Assembly: GCF_051020955.1 (NCBI RefSeq)
Contig: NC_135029.1
Span: forward strand, 3,248,001 to 3,312,000
DNA length: 64,000 nucleotides
Source: Megalopta genalis
Taxonomy: Eukaryota > Arthropoda > Insecta > Hymenoptera > Halictidae
Direction of reading: 5' to 3'
Positions within the stretch are counted from its first letter, which is position 1; each line of letters begins with the position of its first letter. Shown piece by piece: positions 24,596-36,909 of the stretch. Position numbers and translations under genes: made by a program. Below the pieces are notes generated by a model. The model was not told the DNA's origin, did no database searches, and worked only from the letters and a program-made list of their open reading frames with translations.

Positions 24596-27500
24596 GAGGA
24601 TTTTCAATAAAATTATTGGAAAGGACGTGGACTTGGCAGTGAAAGGGGAGCAAGAACAGTATAAAATCAAGCGCAGTGAAGATCTGCGCGACCAACTACT
24701 GCTTACGAGTTTCTCACAGGTCACGAATTCAATGGTGTTCCCGTGGCACTCCACGTGCTATTTTACGTCCGTAGGAAAATATGCAGATGTGTGAGAGAGA
24801 ACGAGAGTATGCACGCGAGTTGCCGTACTTGCCGACAGAACCGGAACTGCATAAGAAAGTGAACGAACGGAAAAAAAATGTACAGTCACCTCATATCACT
24901 TTTAAACCTACTAACGTCAAAGTTAACGTGTCCCGTACTTCCGCGATCGGATTAATGATTATCCGGCGAGTACGTTCTCTATAGGTTGTTAGAACTACTA
25001 TAATTGAACCGTGGTTACCGATTCGTTCACGATTCGTGTGCTCGAATCCAAACGCAGTTGCGCTTCAAAACTGTTCCGCGACAAGGCCGATGTCTACCAC
25101 GTTTAACGCGTTGTCAATCAATAATTACCCCATACAATCATTTCAAAATCTAAGATCAACAACAGCTGAAAATTGCTCAAAAGATATTCTTCGAAAGCGA
25201 TGATAATTTCATGAGTAACATGAACAATTATTTGGATTAATATAATATAACAAATTTGTATAAGGATATTATTTATAAGAAAACCGTCGAGCTACGGACG
25301 AGCTTCAGCTGAAATGAAAAATGTTCATTTGTATTTTCTTTCATTTTCATCGAAATTATAGATTTCAACGCGTAACTTTTCCTTATATAATTACAATTTA
25401 TAATAATATTTTAAAAAGCATAATCACCGTAAGCTGAACCCTTAATTTTTTCATTCGATCGATTGTCACACTTCTTTGTTTGTATTCAATTTCTTAAATG
25501 AGATTGTTCACTTGAATTGTATACTTTCCAATTTCAACTACACTATTTTTCAGGTTGCTCGAGGATTTCTGTGAGAATTGGTTTAAACTGTATCATTTTC
25601 TAAACATCAGGAAAAAGTGAATTATCGCAATGAAACGCGTCGCGCGTTCTTAAGGCGTTTCACAGAACAATCAAATCATTACGAGCGTTATAATTAGTCA
25701 AATGATGTGCACACCAGACAAGCGAGACCGAGATAAACAATTTTGCGCAATTTTACCATGATCCGCAGCAATGGTTGAAACTACAGACGAGCGATAAGAT
25801 TATACAAATCAAATCAGTCGGTCGTGAAGTCAGGATGACAAGCCTCGTTTGTAGAGCTATATTTTTATCGAATTCCGAGTCTGAAGTCTTTGATAAAAAA
25901 AAAAAGGAAACATTCAAGTCTTGATGTATCTTCAAAACATGACTGTACTTGAAATTCTCTAATAAAAGTATTACATTGCATCATCTATTAAGGATTAGGT
26001 ATTAATGGAGGAACTTTGTTCCTCGTCAATGTGAAGTGTTCTTCTAGATCATGACTTCAATACCGATGGTGCTAATAAATTCTTCTTCTTTAGCAGGCTT
26101 TCTTCATTATTAATGATACAGACTACTTATTGGTGTAAAAGTGTTCTGCTGGCAAAACTGTTTTCAAAAATTCATTATACATATCTACACATAATGATTG
26201 GTGCCTATTAAAATAAATGACAGGCTTGTCAAAATCTCGTTCAACCATTACGAATGCACGAAAACGGTAAAGTAAATAAATAAGCCTTGCCAATGAAAAA
26301 AAATGAATATTACAAATAATACAAGATAATAGAGCAGTTCAAACTGACTGACGTAAATCGAAACTGGTTTCTACAAAGCAAGAACTAAAAATGAAAAGCT
26401 TTGTGTCCCAGCTCCCATTTCCCAAACTTTTTACATTTCGATCCGTGTCAATTGGACAAATTGTCTAATTCTCATACGTAATAAAATTAATTAACCACTA
26501 AATAAAGTATATTTAAAGATTTTTTGAGAAACAGCACTTCGTATGTTACTAAATACGATCTAGTAAAATCAAGATTTCGATCAAATTGACAAAAAATGTA
26601 ACATTCTTTTTCACGTAACAGAAACGTTCAAGTTAACAATTAATTTTACCAACCTGTATTTATAGTTGCTTCAAAAACGCTAGTATTTTTATTTTCTGTC
26701 CTATTTTCTATGTCTTTATGCGTCATTATTATTTGCTGCCGGCATTCGATTTTGACCGAAGTTACCGTGAACTAGCGCGACAATTACGTTTCATATGGAT
26801 TTCTTTTTCATTGAAGAGTAGGTGGTTCACACAGAGCAATAGCAAGTGTGTGGAGAGACACTCACGTAGCAGGGATAATGTAGGTAAGTAGGCTGTGGGT
26901 ATTACGAGAGTCGACCTATAGTGAGAAGATGTAATATGCGGTTGCATGTAATCTGTGTAATGCGCGCGTGTCGAGGTGTTCGTGCGCGACTGTGCGAGAG
27001 CGGCACATGTGCCGGATTGAATGTGGAGGCTAACCAATGCCAATAATGAGAATGCAATTTTCTTCCGCTCGGCTAACTCGAATTGAAATAATGTCGTCAC
27101 TTATCAAGAACGTTTTCTGTCGGAAAGCTAGAAACCCCTCAACAATACCAACAAATCTCATTCGCTGGAGTTCGGACGATCGAAAATTTAGATTGTTTTC
27201 GTTGAATTGAAATTTGAATGCTAATGAGACTAGATACGGGATTCTAGGCATCAGTAATACCTAGACTGAAAGATTGATAGGAGCATTTTTTCATTGTGTT
27301 TCATAAAAAAGAGATAATAATATTGGCAAAGAATAAAAAATACAATGCGTTATTGTTTTTTCAAAGAATTCTACCTTATCGCTTTAAAACAAATAAACTG
27401 TGAAGAAATAAATAATAAAATAATAAGTAATAATAAATAATAATAAATAATAAATAAATAAGAAGAAGGAATAAACAAGTGAAGAGTGAAAAATAGTATT

Positions 27501-28547
27501 AAACTCAATGAAATAAATCACCTGACATCTAATAATGTCACGATATATTACTCTCGACCTACTAAAATTATTAATGAAAGAATGCAAGTCTTATGTTACT
27601 TCTATTTTTGACGACAGATGCAGGCAATTCATATTTTGAATAAAGATCTGCTATCTAGTAATAACATAGCATAATTGCTACTGTGATATTTGAACAAAAC
27701 AGATTTTCGAGTTTTGAAAGTTAATGAGTAAATCGTATTTATGGCAAAAATATAATACACGAGTGTAAAGGTATCAGAAAAGAATATAAGAATTTCGTTG
27801 CACGTATCATAAATGGCCGGCGCTATTAAATTGCTCACTAATGATGATAGTAATACGAGTCATGTCGAATACAATCTTTTTTATGTTGTAAAAACCTGTA
27901 CCTATAATAATACGAAACAAGAACTACATTATTAAATAAACGATCATTTGTATTCCTGCCATAAATGAAATAATTGATGCTTTTACTGAGATAATAAAAC
28001 CACAACTGAATCTTTCAAGTCAGGTTATTAGAAACTCTTGACCAACAATATTATACTAATATTTCGAATTATCTTTGATGAAAAAAAAATATTATTTAAT
28101 GATAATTTAAATTAAACTTTCCAAATAAGTAACAAAGTTTTTAAAAATTATAATCCTTTTGGTAATATATCGCGTCAAATTTTTTAATTATCTATTAATA
28201 AACGATACCTCAATAAAATATTGAATTTTTTAGGATTACAATTATTCAGCTTAACTTTATTTGACAGAATAGTTATGGTTCAAATAACGAAACACTGAAT
28301 ATTGACATATTATTGCATTGTCACGTCCGATAAGAGTTCTGTATCACTTTCCGGTGAAGCAATTACGGTGACAAACGAACTTTCCAACAGGAAGATTCTG
28401 TTTGCTGGGAATCCTGTGAAAACAGACAACTAAAAGGTTAAAATCTTACTTCTAACGGTTTTAACGAAACTACCTAAGTAGAGAACTCAATTACAGAACG
28501 CTAAGGCAAAAAGAACGAACGAGAGAGAGAAAGAGGGAGAAGAAGTA

Positions 28548-28757
28548 CAGTAAATTCTACCTAATTGACGTTTAGCTTGTACACAAAAACGGACAATTTA
28601 AGAAGAGGAGATACGATTATTCGCGGCTCATTTTTATAGTTACCGATTAGCAACAACTATAAAAACGAAGCGCGAGAGGCTCGAATAATCGTACCTCCTC
28701 TTCCCAAATTGTCCATTTTTATGTTCAACCTGAGTGTCAATTCGGAAGAATTTACTC
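28548..28757. mobile_element. Fold-back MITE with TA duplications, 210 bp
   Basis: The left arm begins CAGTAAATTCTACC after TA (28546-28547), and the right arm ends GAAGAATTTACTC before TA (28758-28759). The arms match over almost the whole element, including GGACAATTT, AGAAGAGGAG and TACGATTATTCG, down to a small loop near 28650. This is the form of a Tc1/mariner-superfamily fold-back MITE. No coding capacity. Confidence 0.85.
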
Positions 28758-29478
28758 TACGAATCGTGTAAGTTGACTTTTCAAACATTAGTATTAAACA
28801 TCAATATATAGCTAAGAACCTGGAGCTATTCAAATAACAGTTCGATTAATTGCCATCCAAATAAACTCTTTCTAATTAGCTCTCGAAATCGATGTAAATC
28901 GATAGTGATATAAAAATATTGATCTCAAATTTTTATTTCAACGTTACCAGTAAACTCCGATTGCTAAAAAAAAAAAACAGAAATTTGTTTAAGCAGTTCG
29001 TTAAGTGAAAATTTAATTACGGTTTTTATTATTTCTCGTACTAAATATTTAAGAGATTTACTATAAAAACATATGCTGTTCATAGTTTCGTCATTACTGG
29101 CTCTGGACGTGTATGCGATAGTAAAAAATAAAAAAAGCTTCGAATTTCAGTAAGTGATCGATATGTTAAATTAGAGCAAGGATTTTCTATTTCTATAATT
29201 AATATTTATTCGTTCCAATGATGTCAGTCGTGATCGATGTGAAGCAATCAGTAGCCTTAGGATTTCCGCAATGCTGTGGATCGTTCTGAAATCGAGCTCG
29301 TGATTAATTGAAGCATGCTTAACGAGGATTACGTTATTGCTGATTAAATAAGGACATAAGTATACGGGCATGTTCGAAGAAAATTTGTATTGACAGTATG
29401 ATAAGGTTAAGAAACGTGCAAACGGAAAGCGACAGATTTAGGTCGTAGACGGAAGAGTTTCGCTCCTCTGTTGGCACT

Positions 29479-29637
29479 ATGCCAAACGACGAGGATCATT
29501 CGAAAGCGCTGAGCATGTGTTTTCTTCGCATCCTATACGTCGTCCTTGTTGGACAATGCACGATTGGTCATTCATGGTGTGTACAGATCGGTTTGGACTT
29601 TCGACAACTTTTGAAAACGTATATACTTTGAAATATT
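29479..29637 (+). CDS. Candidate first exon with signal peptide
   Basis: A GC-richer patch holds an ATG at 29479 and a second at 29515. From the second, MCFLRILYVVLVGQCTIGHS reads like a cleavable signal peptide. The open frame runs to a TGA at 29635-29637, but a GTGTGT donor lies just after the TCATG near 29576, so this may be a first coding exon with later exons downstream. No matching plus-strand exon was found within the window, so the gene is unproven. Confidence 0.3.
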
Positions 29638-30506
29638 AATTCGTCTTCTTCTTCTTCGTTTTCCTCTTCGAATAGGAAATTTCGCCGTTTAGTTTCGCTT
29701 ACTGCATACGAATCATAAACAGGTTCTTGATTTATTACTGCTAATGATTACTTGAAGTGAAAATAAGACTGGAAATTTATAATACACCCGCAGGCAGGAT
29801 ATTCGATGCAATGATAAGTTCAATAAGATGCAAGAGTTTTAATTTGTTTATAACTCTGCTAAAATTCGAATAAACTAGTAAGATTTCTATTCGACATCAG
29901 TTTACGCAAATTAGCCCGTAAATACTTGTAATCTGTGATCAAAGATAATGTCACTACGATTTCTTAATGGAATAATCAAATTATTTAAACTGCAGGCAAT
30001 GTAATAGTATTTGTGATACTTTAATAGAAATCGTTAATCTTTGTAACAAAAGAATAGTGACCACTTTATAATAATTATATCATTGCTAATCCTTAATGCG
30101 ATAAGTAAACTTTTTGCTTAAAAATAAGTAAACAGAAATTATATTGTAAAAACTATGGAAAGTATACCTAAATTGCCTTCGACAATTTTAGTAGCAAAGT
30201 AGGATTTCTTTTTTCATATTTATATTTATTAAAAATATTTTCTCATGTCTTGTTCAACTGGGAATGTACATGTGCAAAAAAATAGAATAATTTTATTAAT
30301 TATTGCATAGGTATTTGTACTATTTACAGTACAAACTCGTCGCTTGTCTATAATCTGTATTATACTTACGTACTGTATTTAAATCACGAAAACTATGATT
30401 GAAGTTTCCATAAAGGAACGCTAACAATGTAGTTTTTATCATTGTCAATTGCATAAAATGTCCATTTAAATACAGGGAACTTGGTAACTGTAAAACATTT
30501 ACTCTG

Positions 30507-30716
30507 TCACTCGAATAGACTATTCACATTTCCGGAAGTAGTTAAATTCGGGTATTTCGTTAAACGTCCGCAGACATCGAATTCGTAACATTTTACTTTC
30601 GCTTTGTACGGTCCGCATAGCAAATCAGCAGCTTCTCCTTGCTTTAATTTCGCGTGAACACTTTTACAGAAAATCAGCGATTCATTGAGCGTACCACGGT
30701 TGTACTTGCTGAACCC
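30507..30716 (-). CDS. Terminal coding exon of an unrecognised cysteine-containing protein
   Basis: On the minus strand a GTCGATTAG acceptor is followed at 30716 by 69 open codons ending in TGA at 30507-30509. The block is GC-richer than its surroundings and reads as ordinary protein, with NESLIFCKSVHAKLKQGE, LLCGPYKAKVKCYEF and CGRLTKYPNL. Four cysteines (FC, LC, KC and VC) suggest a secreted or disulfide-bonded domain. Upstream exons should be to the right, beyond 30.7 kb; none is certain. I do not recognise the family. Confidence 0.5.
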   Translation of the reverse strand, partial: GFSKYNRGTLNESLIFCKSVHAKLKQGEAADLLCGPYKAKVKCYEFDVCGRLTKYPNLTTSGNVNSLFE

Positions 30717-30950
30717 CTAATCGACCTTATAATGCTTTATAATTTGCACTGCCTGGCCTACTTTAATGCTTGACTCTCATACAAAAACAGCAGAACAAAT
30801 AATATTTCTTATAAGCGTGAATAAAATGGGAGTACATATAGATTCTAGTACGAGCAGTATGAATTATCTACAGAATCAATCATTTAAGTGGGTTCGTTGT
30901 ATACTAAAATAAAAATAATATGTTATATATCATACATATTGTGTGTGTAA

Positions 30951-31249
30951 AATAATTTTGTAATTTATTATACATCGTGAAATAATTTTGTAATTTATTA
31001 TACATCGTGAAATAATTTTGTAATTTATTATACATCGTGAAATAATTTTGTAATTTATTATACATCGTGAAATAATTTTGTAATTTATTATACATCGTGA
31101 AATAATTTTGTAATTTATTATACATCGTGAAATAATTTTGTAATTTATTATACATCGTGAAATAATTTTGTAATTTATTATACATCGTGAAATAATTTTG
31201 TAATTTATTATACATCGTAAAATAATTTTGTAATTTATTATATATTGCA
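30951..31249. repeat. 30-bp minisatellite, 10 nearly perfect units
   Basis: Ten units of AATAATTTTGTAATTTATTA plus TACATCGTGA; most are identical, with changes only at the ends. Because the period is a multiple of three, two minus frames stay open through it, but the resulting 10-residue repeats are artefacts of composition. Confidence 0.95.
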
Positions 31250-33830
31250 CATTATTCCACAGTGTATTATAAATACAGATTAAGGAAAATTCCTATTATT
31301 TCTTTTGCATTGGGAAAGTTGTGTACAAATTCAGTTATTTGGAAGCAACAGTTTATCTTCGTCGGCTTAGCTTTCGCCACATACGCTGTATGGTTGAAAA
31401 GTCGAACATCTACTTCCTACCCCATCACATAATGCACGATATGTAAAATCAATGAAGCACACACGTGAAGTCGAGAGTCTCGACCCGATGGTGAATAAAA
31501 AATGATCGCGTACGTTCCCATTATATTAAGCACGACATTAAACACAGTAAAAATTGATTTCTTTCAGACACGCTAATGTCACAATTTAGCAATATAGAGA
31601 CGACACTATTGTCATAATTAAATCGTCTAGATATGTACACTAACTTGACCAGTACATAAGTCTCAATTTTTTAACGATGTCAATATTAGTAACAATGTTC
31701 TGTGTTCGCACGGTATGCAAAATAAACTGTCGCGTAGCAATAAACATATGAAGAAGTAGAGAATTAGTTTATCTAGTGTTAATTTTATGTACAGAGAAGT
31801 TGTTCAGGAGGACAGATTTTTGAAGATTCGTCAGTGTTTATAAAACTTTTATATTTTAACAAAACTTATTAGCCAGAAACATTACCGATAGAAATACTAA
31901 ATTTTGTACATTAATCTAGGTTGCATTAGCAACATCTGACACTTGTAACCCTACCTATAAATTACTGATTTTTATTATAGTAAATGATAACATTGCAAGG
32001 AGATTGCAAAATTGTATTTTAATTACTAAGCCACTTCCCATATTATATTAAACATGACTTAAATGATGATAAAATTTTCTAATTCAATTGCAAGAAACAA
32101 AAGCCGAATGAAGCTGTAGTAAATCGAATGTAATAGGAGTATATTCTTAAATTCATATAATGTCTTCTCACAGCTGTGTATTTGTCTCGTTCATTTCTGT
32201 CATAATTGCATAAAAACCGCGGAAGCAAATCAAAACCGGAAATTGAAGAGACTTCAAGGACATAGAAATTAGTAGGCGACCGTATGTAAGTAGTTGTGTA
32301 GGTCACTTTACTTTTCACGTGTAATCACGCGTCTCACGTGTTTGGAATTTCGTCCTGTACTCACTCGAGGCACATCCATCTTTATCCGGGTTTATCGGGT
32401 ACTTTCCTTCAGGAACATATCACAAAAACAACGTTCGAGCGGGAATCACACTTTCGTCCGATCCGGAGAACTATATGCAAAGTTCACGATATCGCGGTTC
32501 GTCGAGCTCAATGAAAACAAAGAGGGTTAAAAGGAGCAGCCAAAGCAATCGCCGATGCGAATTCAACGTTCCATTTTGATAGCGTCGAATCGGTCGAATA
32601 GCGAGCCGCTGAACGGAAGCTGTCGCGTTTTCACGGCAGGTTGAAGGTTGAAGCACAAGGATGCCGCGCGAGAATCGTATAGAGGGAACCTCGAAGAGGA
32701 AGGAGAAAGAAGAAAAAACGGAAAGAAAGGTGCACACTTCACTAGGGTCAAAGAGAGAGTCCATTGGAGCGTCTTCCATGCGACTCGCTTATATACATTT
32801 GCTCCTTCTTTGCTTCCTTCCCGCTTTCCCTCTTTCTCTATCACCTTGTCCTTTCTCTTGCTCTCCAAGAACCGAACTCCTTTTCTACCTACCTACCGCG
32901 ATCTCCCACACGTGGCTCACTTCTACGAAAGTTCTCCTACCTAGGATCCTCGTGACATTTTGATCTTGAGGGTAGTTTGCCTGACGTTCAAAGTTGCTCG
33001 AGATAAAAGTCGAGCTGACTTACCCAACTCAAAGTTAGCCAGTAGTAGCTTATTTTCTGACTGCTTTTGTAATGATAATTGTAATCATTAATGAATTAAT
33101 CGTTACTGAGTGATTATATTCGGCAATCTCTCTAAACATTTATAAATTAATCGTTCCCCTGGAATAAATCAGTAATCATTGTTATATTTGGTAATCGATA
33201 ATTCGTAAGACTGGAATGAATGATTTATTTAACTTTTATTAAAATTACTAATACACGTAACAACAAGCTTTTGGATGAATCATAATCAGAAATAGCATTT
33301 GTTTCATAATTAATGATTACCGACGTTAATTATGAATAATACTTATATTTCCTTTGATTATTTAAGTTATTCGTCGACTGTCTTATGTTTCCATTGATTA
33401 TTTAAATTATTCATTGACTGTCGTGCTTACTGGGCTACTTAATAATTGTAATCCACTTGTAAATCGTATGGAAATTCGATGAAGTCTATTACTAGTAATT
33501 ATAATCATTCATTACGAACATGATTTCAAGATAGTTATAATTAGACCGCAGATCTTTATCCAATTTTGTATAGATCATTTAATAAGAACCATAATTTCCA
33601 TTATAATCATCTACACTACATTATCATTCAAAGTAACAGCCTATATATATATATATGCTATAGATATAAATGTTAATGGTTCTGGTTTTCTCAGTGGAGG
33701 AGATAATAAAATTAAATTCTGAAGAAGTAATTCTAATTACCATAACATTTAATTCTGTAGTCTGTCAGATGTTAAATGCCGAATGTTCGTTCTTTTAAAT
33801 CCAAACAGAATCAAAACTTTCAGATAATTG
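31250..33830. other. Non-coding region with a GC-rich patch at 32.3-32.95 kb
   Basis: No supported exon. The 32.3-32.95 kb patch is GC-richer and open in several frames on both strands, none with a clear start or splice structure. A TATATAAG box on the minus strand (32788-32795) suggests a promoter. A short (TA)n run occurs near 33644-33656. Confidence 0.4.
32788..32795 (-). promoter_or_regulatory. Possible TATA box for a minus-strand transcript
   Basis: TATATAAG on the minus strand, followed by GCGAGTC, at the edge of a GC-rich patch. It could serve the genes whose exons lie to the left (30.5 kb, or the proline-rich gene). Only the motif supports this, and the plus strand also reads as a weak TATA. 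Confidence 0.25.
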
Positions 33831-33839
33831 TGTTGATTG

Positions 33840-33996
33840 TTACATCGCTGTTGGTGGTGGTGTCAGTTGTTGTTGTTGGTATCGAATCAGTTGTTGTTGG
33901 GGATGAGAAAACAATTTGGTGGTGTCCAATCAGCCGTTGTTGAGGTTGTTGTCGGATCTGGCGTTCTTGTCAGATGTCATATTGTGTAGTTGGCAC
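33840..33996 (-). pseudogene. Remnant of a Thr/Pro mucin linker downstream of the inverted CBM14 copy
   Basis: Minus-strand sequence directly after the stop of the inverted chitin-binding gene resembles the linker DNA of the large paralogue (repeated ACAACAACTGATTCG-like and ACACCACC words), but stops and frame breaks interrupt it. No second CBM14 domain follows. It looks like the decayed 3' part of a once longer gene. Confidence 0.5.
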
Positions 33997-34251
33997 TCAT
34001 TGTTCACAAACGTACCCCGTCGCGCATAAACCGATAACGGGGTTGAAAAAAGTTCGTGTACTACATGTTAAGCTGTACGATTGTAATGCCACACCATTGA
34101 AAATGCAAATATAGTAATTTTTGCACGTTCCATCGACGATCTCGAAGTTGCCTTCCGATTTGCAGGGTTGATCAGAAGGAACTAGTTGAACCCTTACCGA
34201 TGGAAGGATGGCAATAATAAGACACGCGTACACTATAAAAGACGCGTTCAT
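33997..34251 (-). CDS. Short single-domain CBM14 (peritrophin-A) protein, probably truncated copy
   Basis: 84 aa from the ATG at 34251, which sits in the same ACTGGAAAACATGAA context as its paralogues; the frame continues upstream but that part is the conserved leader. It has a signal peptide (VYACLIIAILPSVRVQ) followed by one chitin-binding domain with six cysteines in the family spacing, including TCKNYYICIFNG. The stop falls immediately after the domain, where the paralogues continue into a linker or a second domain, and linker-like remnants follow. It is inverted relative to the other three genes. It may be a functional short form, or a pseudogene cut off by mutation. Confidence 0.6.
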   Translation of the reverse strand: MNASFIVYACLIIAILPSVRVQLVPSDQPCKSEGNFEIVDGTCKNYYICIFNGVALQSYSLTCSTRTFFNPVIGLCATGYVCEQ

Positions 34252-36764
34252 GTTTTCCAGTACGTAGCGTCTCAACTGATAACGGGGATATCATCGTTAC
34301 TTTGGTCGGTGTAGCGAATATATATATTGTATGTACGCACATAGTCTAGATCATTATCGTATAGCGGAATATTTATTGACGAATCCATTAAACTCTTGTC
34401 AAATATAGGATTAACGTACTTTAGACGTGTTAGAAAGATTGGGGGGTTTAAGTAATTTGTAGTTCCCAAAGACGATTAAATTACGAGAAGAAAGAAGTCT
34501 TACGGTTAGATGATATGGATGCACTGTAGCCTCGGTTTCTGCTATAGTCCTTACGTAAGGAAGAACAGATAAAGTATTAATAAAAAAAAAAAAAAAAAAA
34601 ACACAGCTTCTTAAGGAAAATGTATTTTCATTGATGTCTCACAACATCTACATTTACTCTCTTCACATAAGGTTGTTTTTATTATAACTCCTTAGCTATA
34701 CAGTATTTTAAAAAATATGTTTTGGATTAAAACTGTTAGGTTGATGACATCTTTTCAGACATCGAAAAATTAATATGCCATTTTATTTAGGGAGGGGGGG
34801 GGGAGCAGCCCTGTGAACATCGGCTATCAGTAATTTGTAAGATAAAATTTATAAAATATATGTTTTTATAGCATTTTTTACGACAAATCGAATATGTAGA
34901 AATAAATTTGTAGATATATTTTTTATGTAAGGAAAACATTCTTTTCGAAAATATAATCGCAGCGTAAATGCCATACCCATATGTTTTCAAAACCGTAAAC
35001 ATGTTCTATAAAAAAATGTCACCTCAAAAACTTTATTTTTTGCAGAAATTATAATATCTTACATTATATATCGTATATAATTTCTCTCAGAGAAATCGCA
35101 ATAGCAACAAGAGCAGACAACCATTGGAAATGATTCCGAGTTATGGTAAAAGAGATTTTGCAACAGCATTTCAGGAGTACAGATTTAAAAATGTTGTAAG
35201 TGTACTCAGCATCATACATCTTAATTTTTCGGATTTTTTTTTTGTCCTATTAAATAAATTACTCTGGATCTTGAAAAAGAATTTATTTACAATTATCGAA
35301 TTTACGTACAATTATTATTAACATAACGTTAATGTTTCACCAAGCCTCCTTTATATTTGATTAGAGCAATCATGAATTTTGGTAATGATTCTAATCATTT
35401 ATGTTTATTTATTTTTATTATGCATGCATCTATATTAATACGTGCCGTCCTACAAACAGAACATAATATATTTGGAGACTTCAATGCCAGCGTAGAAAAT
35501 ATTGCAACCTTCGATACTACAATTCAGAAACTAAACAATCCCCCGTCCATTGTTTATTGTATTAGAAACGATATCGTTCATAAAAAATTCTGTCCTAGTT
35601 CAGTAAATCAATTCTGTATTGCTTTAGTTTAAATACAATCGATGCACGCGCGTTCTAATTTTTATAATTCTTCATTACATAAACGATTGACAGTAAGTAG
35701 AAGACGGTAACATATATTTTTTCTGTATGGTATACGAATCATGGAAATTCTTGTTTGCATGCTTAATTTTTTGAGAAATGAAATAAAGAAAAAGATCCGA
35801 TCATTGATTAAAATAATCCTTGTGGCAAAATTAATATAATATTTATACGTATACTTATATTCTTGTATTTCATACATTTCCATATGCACATTAATTTACG
35901 TCAAATTATACTGCCGCGTTAATTTAAAAATTACTTGTGACGGACGAATAAAACATATTTGATTAATTGTATATGTTATAATGTAGTGATAAATAATCAT
36001 TATCATTTCAAAATTTATATGCAAGTAATAACACATATGTATAATGTTTTTACGTTCATGCATAGGATTATATATACCATCATTTAAATTTAAGGTTATA
36101 AAAAGTTATGAAAATAATAAAAACTTGTAACAATCATGTATCATTTTTACAAGTTTTATTGATATTTGATGAAACCTCCTCTTATATTTAAGCCTTTCGC
36201 CAATCATAAAAAGTGTCAATATTATATTGTTTACAAAATATTGAAATTAATTTAAAAATGCAATAAGACGATTATCAAATCATAAGACGAAATGTAAACA
36301 TTAAAATAATTAATTGGTAATAGTCTATACGAAATATATTGGCATTTAGTAATTCCGTACTTTCTTATGAAAGATCAGTAAGATAATATGTAAAAATGTA
36401 CAAGTGTTGTATTTCCCTTACTCGTTCTATTACGATTGGTAATGTCAATATTCCTGTAGATGTGATTCTTGAACAAAAATAATATCATTTAATGTACTCT
36501 TTTGAAACAAATAATTTCTTTCTTTCAGATAGTATATTGTTGATGTTAAAAGGTATATCTCGTTGATTAAAATTAACGTGGCTTCTTTTATCTGGAACCA
36601 TTTTACAAATAAGCCTTTCAGATTTAAGATGAAGGGAAACATTAAACATTTTTTAATGTAGAAAACTGTAATGAAAAAAGCTAAGGAACTAAATCTTTTG
36701 AAATATGAAAACAGCCTTATGTGAGGAGAGTAAATGTAGACGTCGATAGACGTCGATGAAAATA
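34252..36764. other. Spacer between inverted CBM14 copies, with poly-A and poly-G runs
   Basis: 34252-34520 is the duplicated 5' flank shared with the plus-strand CBM14 genes. A run of about 20 A lies at 34582-34601 and a G-rich run at 34790-34804. The rest is AT-rich with no supported exon. The stretch just before 36765 (about 36690-36762) matches the intergenic spacers near 40.6 and 41.55 kb, so it is part of the CBM14 duplication unit. Confidence 0.55.
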
Positions 36765-36909
36765 TCGGGTCTGGGAAAAAGTTCGTGGCGTTTTCCCGAT
36801 AGATGTCGTCAATTATTAATAACTCACGACAACTTATTGCAACAATACCATTAAACGCTTCATTTAAAGGTGACACATTGGACGTAATTTTGAGCGTATA
36901 AACATCGTA

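Larger units (their letters stand above)
22561..29400. other. Long non-coding region, intron or intergenic
   Basis: No supported coding exon. Contents: a (CA)n run at 23488-23508, the second dispersed-repeat copy at 23852-24595, AATAAT/AAAT runs near 27400-27470, and the fold-back element at 28548-28757. Some GC-richer patches (about 25.0 and 26.8-27.0 kb) have no convincing splice-bounded frame. It may be the upstream intron of the proline-rich gene if that gene has a distant first exon. Confidence 0.5.

Noticed and set aside
30904..31250. Two overlapping minus-strand frames with perfect 10-residue repeats
   Set aside because: They arise from the 30-bp minisatellite, whose period is a multiple of three; no start, splice or protein-like composition.
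32471..32963. Five overlapping frames on both strands
   Set aside because: GC-rich patch without stops by chance; no splice-bounded or family-like frame, although a promoter is possible.
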